A stretch of 64,000 bases of DNA. It comes from Lacisediminihabitans sp046156175 (GTDB taxonomy: Bacteria; Actinomycetota; Actinomycetes; Actinomycetales; Microbacteriaceae). The stretch spans positions 62,001 through 126,000 of the forward strand of contig NZ_JAYLVL010000005.1 of NCBI RefSeq assembly GCF_046156175.1, given 5' to 3'. The notes below the pieces were generated by a model. That model searched no databases, was not told the origin of the DNA, and saw nothing but the letters and a program-made list of their open reading frames with translations. The translations under genes were made by a program, and so were the position numbers. Shown one piece after another: positions 58,914 through 64,000 of the stretch; position 1 is the first letter of the stretch, and each line of letters opens with the position of its first letter.

Positions 58914-59756
58914 ATGGACCTCATCGACGTGCAGGAGATCCGGGTGCCTGCGACCCGGGCGGATATCTCTGTGGGGCCGAGCGAGAAGATCCTCGCCGGC
59001 GGAACGTGGCTCTTCTCCGTTCTGGAGACCGGCCTCACCGGCCTCATCGACATCACCCGGCTCGGCTGGGCGCCGGTGACCCGCACCGATTCTGCACTCG
59101 TGATCGCGGCGACCTGCACGGTCGCCGAGCTCTCCCGACTCACCCCGCCCGAACTGCGCACCGACCCGGTCCGTGCCGGTCGCGGGCTCGACTCGCCCTC
59201 CGATCCCCTCGCGCTGTTCTGGCAGTGCGCGAACTCCTTTCTCGCCTCGTTCAAGATCTGGAATGTCGCGACGGTCGGGGGCAACATCGCCCTCGCCCTC
59301 CCCGCCGGCCCGATGATCTCGCTCGCCGCGAGCCTCGATGCCGAAGCGGTGATCTGGATGCCCGGGGGCGGTGAGCGCCGGATGCCCGTCGCCGAGCTCG
59401 TCACCGGTGTCATGAAGACCGCGCTGGTGCCCGGCGAGGTGTTGCGCGAGATCGCCATCCCCCTCACCTCGCTCGAGTCACGCACGGGATTCCGTCGCAT
59501 CGCCCTCAACGACCTCGGCCGCACGGGAACCCTCGTGATCGCACGGCGGGCACCGGCCGGTGAAACGGTGTTCACCGTGACCGGGGGCACCTCGCATCCC
59601 GTGCAGCTCAGGTTCGCTGAGCCCCCGACCGCTGCACTGCTGCGGGACCGCCTCAGCGCGATCGACTGCTGGTACGACGACGCGCACGGATCACCCGACT
59701 GGAGGCGCGCCATGAGCGGGCGATTCGCCGAGCAGCTGCGGCAGGAGTTGGCATGA
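58914..59756 (+). CDS. FAD-binding subunit of a xanthine dehydrogenase-type enzyme
   Basis: 280 residues from ATG 58914 (GAGGGGACA before it). FAD_binding_5 fold: ILAGGTWLFSVL, DITRLGWAPVT, and FKIWNVATVGGNIALALPAGPM for FAD contact, with a short CO-dehydrogenase C-terminal domain. It overlaps the next gene by four bases. The order FAD subunit then FeS-Mo fusion differs from the more common XdhA (FeS+FAD) plus XdhB. Confidence 0.88.
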   Translation: MDLIDVQEIRVPATRADISVGPSEKILAGGTWLFSVLETGLTGLIDITRLGWAPVTRTDSALVIAATCTVAELSRLTPPELRTDPVRAGRGLDSPSDPLALFWQCANSFLASFKIWNVATVGGNIALALPAGPMISLAASLDAEAVIWMPGGGERRMPVAELVTGVMKTALVPGEVLREIAIPLTSLESRTGFRRIALNDLGRTGTLVIARRAPAGETVFTVTGGTSHPVQLRFAEPPTAALLRDRLSAIDCWYDDAHGSPDWRRAMSGRFAEQLRQELA

Positions 59757-62443
59757 AGTTCTCGGTGAACGGTTCCCCGGTCGAGGCGACTCCGGCGGCC
59801 GGGCAGGTGTTGCGCACGGTGCTGCGCGACCTGGATGAGTTCGACGTGAAGAAGGGCTGCGACAGCGGCGACTGCGGCGCTTGCACGGTGCTGCTCGATG
59901 GCGACCCGATCCACTCGTGCCTCTACCCGGCCCACCGCCTCGAAGGCGCGGAGATCACGACGGTTGCGGGTCTCGGAACTCCGGAGCATCCCCATCCCCT
60001 GCAACAGTCCTTCGTCGATGCAGCGGGATTCCAGTGCGGATTCTGCACCGCAGGCATGATCGTGACGGCATCGACCTTCGATGAGAGTGACCTCGACGAC
60101 CTGCCGCGCCTGCTCAAGGGCAACATCTGCCGCTGCACCGGCTACCGGTCGATCCGGGATGCCATCTGCGGCACCTCGAACACCCAGACTCCGGCCTCGG
60201 GCGAGGCCGCCGGACAGTCTGTGCGAGCGCCGGCCGGAATGCGGATCGCCACCGGCGAGGAGCAGTTCACCCTCGACTTCCGCACGACCGGACTGCTGCA
60301 TCTCGCGGTGCTGAAGAGCCCGCACGCCCACGCACGCATCCTCTCCATCGACACCTCCCGGGCGCTCGCCGCCGATGGCGTGCACGCCGTCCTCACCCAC
60401 CGCGACTCCCCCACGACGCTGTTCTCGACCGGGCGACACGAGATGCGCACCGACGATCCCGATGACACTCTCGTGCTCGATCCGGTGCTGCGGTTCATCG
60501 GACAGCGGGTCGCCGCCGTCGTCGCCGACACCGTCGCGATCGCCCAGCGCGCGCTTGCTCTCATCGAGGTGGAGTACGAGGTGTTGGCCGGCGTCTTCGA
60601 CCCGGAGCTCGCGCGCCAACCCGGCGCTCCCCTGCTGCACGCGGAAAAGGGAGCCGAGCAGCGCGTGTCGGCTCCCGAACGGAACGTGCTCGCCCAGATG
60701 CACGGGGAGATGGGCGACGTCGACGCGGCGATCGCCGCAGCGGATGCCGTCGCCACCGGCACCTGGCGCACGCAGCGGGTGAACCACGCCGCCCTCGAAA
60801 CCCACGCGACCCGCGGCTGGCTCGACTCCGACGGGCGGTTGGTGCTGCGCACCTCCTCCCAGGTGCCGTACCTGGTGCGAGACGAGCTCTGCCACATCTT
60901 CGACCTGTCGCCCGACCGGCTGCGGGTATTCACCGCCAGGGTCGGCGGTGGCTTCGGCGGCAAACAGGAGCTCTTCACCGAGGATCTCGTCACGCTCGCC
61001 GTGCTGCACACCGGGCGGCCGGTGCAATACGAGTTCACCCGAGAGGACGAGTTCACGCTCGCTGCTCCGCGGCATCCGATGCGGGTGTCGGTGACGCTCG
61101 CCGCGACCGCCGACGGCACCCTCACCGCCATGGCGATCGACGAGCTCATGGACACCGGCGCCTACGGCAACCACGGCATCGGCGTGATGTTCCACAGCGT
61201 CCACGAGTCGATCAGTGTGTACCGCTGCGCGAACAAGCGGGTGGATGCCGAGTCGGTCTACACGAACAACCTGCCCTCCGGTGCCTTCCGCGGCTACGGC
61301 CTCGGCCAGGTGATCTTCGCCATCGAATCGGCGATGGACGAGCTCGCGCGCACGCTCGGAATGGATCCGTTCGAGCTTCGTCGGCGCAACGTCGTCGTGC
61401 CAGGGGACGACATGGTGGTCGTCGAGCCGCACGCCGAAACCGACCTCATCTACGGCTCATACGGGCTCGACCAGTGCCTCGACCTGGTGCAGGGGGCGCT
61501 CGCCGGCCCGCCGCCGACGGCCGATCCCGGCTGGGGCATCGGCACGGGCATGGCCCTCGCGATGATCGCGTCCCTCCCTCCCCGCGGACACTACGCGGAT
61601 GCCACGGTCACGCTGCAACCCTCCGGCGACATCGAGATCGGGGTGGGCACTGTCGAGTTCGGCAACGGCACCACCACCGTGCATGCCCAGCTGGTGGCAT
61701 CCGCTCTCGGCACGACTGTCGATCGTGTGCGCATCCGCCAGTCGGACACGGACGTGGTGACCTACGACACCGGAGCCTTCGGATCCGCCGGGGTGGTCGT
61801 CGCGGGCAAGGCCCTCCTGGCCGCCGCATCGGCGCTGGAGCAGCTCATGCTCGAGCGGGCATATTCGATGACCGCACTCTCCGCGGGGGTCGTCGAGCAC
61901 GGCGGGGTTCGTTTCGGGGAGCGCGTCGTGCCCGCGTCAGAGCTTCTCGCGGAGGGTCCGCTCACGGCGACCGGCCGCCACGACGGCACTCCCCGGTCGG
62001 TGGCGTTCAACGTGCACGGCTTCCGCGTCGCCGTGAATCCGGCCACCGGCGAGGTGCGCATCCTCCAGTCCGTGCAGGCGGCGGATGCCGGCACGGTTCT
62101 CAACCCCGAGCAACTGCGCGGACAGATCGAGGGAGCCACAGCGCAGGCCATCGGTACCGCGCTCTACGAAGAGATGCGTCTCGATGGCGCCGGGCGAGTC
62201 ACCACCACAGCGTTCCGCAACTATCACGTGCCGCGGTTCGCGGACATCCCCCTTACCGAGGTGTTCTTCGCCGAGACCTTCGATGCGCTCGGGCCGCTCG
62301 GAGCGAAATCGATGAGTGAAGCGCCCTACAACCCGGTGGCGCCCGCGCTGGCCAACGCGATCCGGGATGCCCTCGGCGTGCGACCGCACGAGCTGCCGAT
62401 GTCGCGCGAACGGCTCTGGCGCCTGGCCGGGTCGGCCGAATAG
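59753..62443 (+). CDS. Fused 2Fe-2S and molybdopterin subunit, xanthine dehydrogenase-type
   Basis: 896 residues. The first 150 carry two 2Fe-2S clusters: Cys36, 41, 44 and 56 (GCDSGDCGACTVLLDG), then Cys95/98 (QCGFCTAGM) and Cys126/128 (ICRCTGY). The rest is the molybdenum-cofactor subunit, with VGGGFGGKQE, GAFRGYGLGQ, GNGTTTVHAQL and the catalytic-loop region near GPLGAKSMSEAPYNPVAPALANAI (a Glu follows S). Purines or related heterocycles are the likely substrates, judging from the amidohydrolase next to it. Confidence 0.92.
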   Translation: MKFSVNGSPVEATPAAGQVLRTVLRDLDEFDVKKGCDSGDCGACTVLLDGDPIHSCLYPAHRLEGAEITTVAGLGTPEHPHPLQQSFVDAAGFQCGFCTAGMIVTASTFDESDLDDLPRLLKGNICRCTGYRSIRDAICGTSNTQTPASGEAAGQSVRAPAGMRIATGEEQFTLDFRTTGLLHLAVLKSPHAHARILSIDTSRALAADGVHAVLTHRDSPTTLFSTGRHEMRTDDPDDTLVLDPVLRFIGQRVAAVVADTVAIAQRALALIEVEYEVLAGVFDPELARQPGAPLLHAEKGAEQRVSAPERNVLAQMHGEMGDVDAAIAAADAVATGTWRTQRVNHAALETHATRGWLDSDGRLVLRTSSQVPYLVRDELCHIFDLSPDRLRVFTARVGGGFGGKQELFTEDLVTLAVLHTGRPVQYEFTREDEFTLAAPRHPMRVSVTLAATADGTLTAMAIDELMDTGAYGNHGIGVMFHSVHESISVYRCANKRVDAESVYTNNLPSGAFRGYGLGQVIFAIESAMDELARTLGMDPFELRRRNVVVPGDDMVVVEPHAETDLIYGSYGLDQCLDLVQGALAGPPPTADPGWGIGTGMALAMIASLPPRGHYADATVTLQPSGDIEIGVGTVEFGNGTTTVHAQLVASALGTTVDRVRIRQSDTDVVTYDTGAFGSAGVVVAGKALLAAASALEQLMLERAYSMTALSAGVVEHGGVRFGERVVPASELLAEGPLTATGRHDGTPRSVAFNVHGFRVAVNPATGEVRILQSVQAADAGTVLNPEQLRGQIEGATAQAIGTALYEEMRLDGAGRVTTTAFRNYHVPRFADIPLTEVFFAETFDALGPLGAKSMSEAPYNPVAPALANAIRDALGVRPHELPMSRERLWRLAGSAE

Positions 62444-62467
62444 CCGCCCGTCGCGAGCCGATCCGAC

Positions 62468-63391
62468 CTAGTCGGCGCGCACAGCGAGGGCGGCCGCATC
62501 CCTGACGGGCACCGGATGGATGGCCCCGGCAGTCGTCGACAGCGGCAGGGCGGATGCCGCGAACCGGGACGCAATGACCTCCGCAAGGATCGCCACCGCG
62601 GTCTCCTCCACGGTGCTGGCGCCGAGGTCGAGGCCGATCGGTGATCGCAGCCGGGCAATCGCCTCCTCGCTGACGCCGCGCTCGCGCAGGGAGGCGACCC
62701 GACGGTCATGGGTGCGGCGCGACCCCATCGCACCGACGAAGGCGGCAGGCGAATCGAGTGCGAGGGCGATGAGCTCGGCGTCGAACCGGGCGTCGTGGCT
62801 GAGAACGCAGATCACCGTGCGCTCGTCCACTTCCGCCGTCTCGAACCACACGGTCGGCCACGAGACGACGATTTCGGCTCCCGGGAATCGGGCGGGAGTC
62901 GTGAAAAGGGAGCGTGGGTCGCACACGGTCACGCGATATCCGAGCACCTGGGCCGCCGACGAGAGGGCCGCCGAGAACTCCATCGCCCCGAACACGATCA
63001 GGTGGCGCTCGACCGGTGCGCGCTCAGTGAATCCGGCGCAGACGTCGAGATCGCGCTGGGCCGCGAGCGCGGAGATCAGGTCGTCATCGAGAATCTGCAC
63101 ATGGATGCGCAACTGTCCGCCGCAGGTGAGCCCCACCGAGTACGCGGACTCGTCGCTCACCCCATACTCGACAGTGCGCGGGATGCCGTCGGAGAGAACG
63201 AGCTCGCAGGTCTCGACGACAGCGCCCTCGACGCATCCGCCCGCGATACTGCCGATCACCGAGGCGCCGTCGAAGGCCATCGAGGTGCCGACGGTGCGCG
63301 GCGCGCTGCCGTCGATGGACACCGCGGTGGCGACGGCGAGCCGGCTGCCTGCCGCGACGGCGGCGAGCAGGCGATCCGCGATCTCGAACAT
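62468..63391 (-). CDS. XdhC/CoxF-family molybdenum-cofactor insertion factor
   Basis: 307 residues from ATG 63391; ATG 63418 is an alternative. XdhC proteins bind Mo-cofactor and sulfurate it before insertion. N-terminal domain with TAVSIDGSAPRTVGTSM, GSIAGGCVEGAVVE and CGGQLRIHVQ; C-terminal Rossmann domain with YRVTVCDPRS, VICVLSHD and FVGAMGSRRTHDRR. It converges with the enzyme genes, 24 bases apart. Confidence 0.92.
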   Translation of the reverse strand: MFEIADRLLAAVAAGSRLAVATAVSIDGSAPRTVGTSMAFDGASVIGSIAGGCVEGAVVETCELVLSDGIPRTVEYGVSDESAYSVGLTCGGQLRIHVQILDDDLISALAAQRDLDVCAGFTERAPVERHLIVFGAMEFSAALSSAAQVLGYRVTVCDPRSLFTTPARFPGAEIVVSWPTVWFETAEVDERTVICVLSHDARFDAELIALALDSPAAFVGAMGSRRTHDRRVASLRERGVSEEAIARLRSPIGLDLGASTVEETAVAILAEVIASRFAASALPLSTTAGAIHPVPVRDAAALAVRAD

Positions 63392-63530
63392 GCTTTCAGC
63401 ATCGCACAGGCTCATCACGCGGCGGTTACAGCCTGCTGTGTAGCAGCCGAGCCCGTGATCAAGTCGAGAGAGCCACGGTCGAGGGTGGCGGTGTCACGCG
63501 TCGGACACACGCGGGTGCTAGAAAATCACC

Positions 63531-64000
63531 ATGCTCACAATCGCAAACGCCACCCGCATCGTCGTCGATGAAATGACCGAACTCACGGGCACGCTCGTGA
63601 TGCGGGACGGCGTGGTGTCAGAGATGGCGAACGGAAAGGAGACGGCGCCCGAAAGAGTGACGGCGACCGGAGCAGTGACGGCGACCGAAAATGAGAGAGC
63701 GGCCAACGAGCCGCAGAACGCCGAGACCCTCGATGCGAGCGGATGCGTGGTCACGCCGGGTCTCGTCAACGCTCACCACCACCTGCTGCAGTCCGCCTTC
63801 CGCACGCTCCCCGGCACGCGTGGCGTGGCGATGCGGGACTGGCTGCCCACCATGGCAGCGGCCTACACCCGCGCGGGTGTGGACGCCGATCTCGCCGCGG
63901 TCGCGGCATCCGTGGGTGTGGCCGAAGGGTTGCTCTGTGGCGTCACGACGGTCGCGGATCATCACCTCACCTGGCCGAGCGGCGCGGATTCGGTGGCCAT
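63531..64000 (+). CDS. Amidohydrolase, 8-oxoguanine deaminase/guanine deaminase-like (3' end outside window)
   Basis: From ATG 63531 to the window end the frame is open for 156 codons. MLTIANATRIVVDE is the start of the composite domain, and PGLVNAHHHLLQSAFRTLPGTR supplies the HxH metal ligands of the cytosine/guanine-type deaminase group; GLLCGVTTVADHHLTWP follows. A Thr/Ala/Glu-rich insert of about 30 residues (near 40-70, RVTATGAVTATENE) interrupts the first domain. Its place next to the hydroxylase suggests purine breakdown. The upstream region 63392-63530 holds its promoter. Confidence 0.85.
   Translation, partial: MLTIANATRIVVDEMTELTGTLVMRDGVVSEMANGKETAPERVTATGAVTATENERAANEPQNAETLDASGCVVTPGLVNAHHHLLQSAFRTLPGTRGVAMRDWLPTMAAAYTRAGVDADLAAVAASVGVAEGLLCGVTTVADHHLTWPSGADSVA

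Noticed and set aside
58874..61432. 852-codon minus-strand ORF over the hydroxylase genes
   Set aside because: Antisense shadow of the FAD and Mo subunits, which have full sets of conserved residues.

Overview
This is high-G+C actinobacterial DNA, most likely from a member of the Microbacteriaceae. The supporting signs are the core-gene order leuB-ilvE-FAH hydrolase-gltX beside a tRNA-Gln, an ECF sigma factor paired with a DGPF/YCII protein, and the palindromic intergenic repeats built around tcgagtag and tctcgatac. No plasmid or species name can be fixed from the sequence alone.

About 1-39700 is the right-hand part of a large integrative and conjugative element (ICE) inserted at the 3' end of tRNA-Gln(CUG). 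A tyrosine integrase and a small excisionase-type protein lie next to the tRNA. The left boundary is outside the window. The left edge is eroded: an IS3-family element has cut off a gene for an SRAP (YedK/HMCES-type) protein, and a small membrane-protein gene has an internal stop. The minus-strand block (1495-21392) encodes a MobF relaxase-helicase, a DprA-like gene broken by an in-frame TAA, a ParB-like protein preceded by a ~160-bp imperfect inverted repeat, a complete Tad/Flp-type pilus set (prepilin peptidase, TadE-like and Flp-like pilins, TadC, TadB, TadA/CpaF, CpaE-like and CpaB-like proteins), a membrane-anchored LysM-BTAD protein, and two small regulators, one of them frameshifted.

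The plus-strand block (21682-37970) diverges from a 289-bp control region rich in short direct repeats. It encodes a second ParB-like protein, then the DNA-transfer channel: a membrane-anchored TcpC/VirB8-like candidate, a wall-hydrolase-like protein, two DUF6112-like small membrane proteins, a VirB6/TrbL-like membrane protein, an SCO6880-type protein, a VirB4-like ATPase and a VirD4/TraG coupling protein. A DNA-establishment set follows (ArdC-like antirestriction/metallopeptidase, prim-pol, SSB). The inference is that the VirB4/VirD4 system moves DNA processed by the relaxase, while the Tad-type fibre makes contact with the recipient or a surface.

From 39695 to the end the sequence is chromosomal: a CtaG-like membrane protein, gltX, a YeiH-type exporter flanked by intergenic repeats, the FAH hydrolase-ilvE-leuB operon, a ferric-reductase-like/ferredoxin fusion with ApbE and two secreted low-complexity proteins opposite a two-component system, the ECF sigma/DGPF pair, serA, several small membrane proteins, mtlD, and a purine-type molybdenum hydroxylase locus (FAD subunit, fused 2Fe-2S/Mo subunit, XdhC, and the start of an amidohydrolase cut by the window end).
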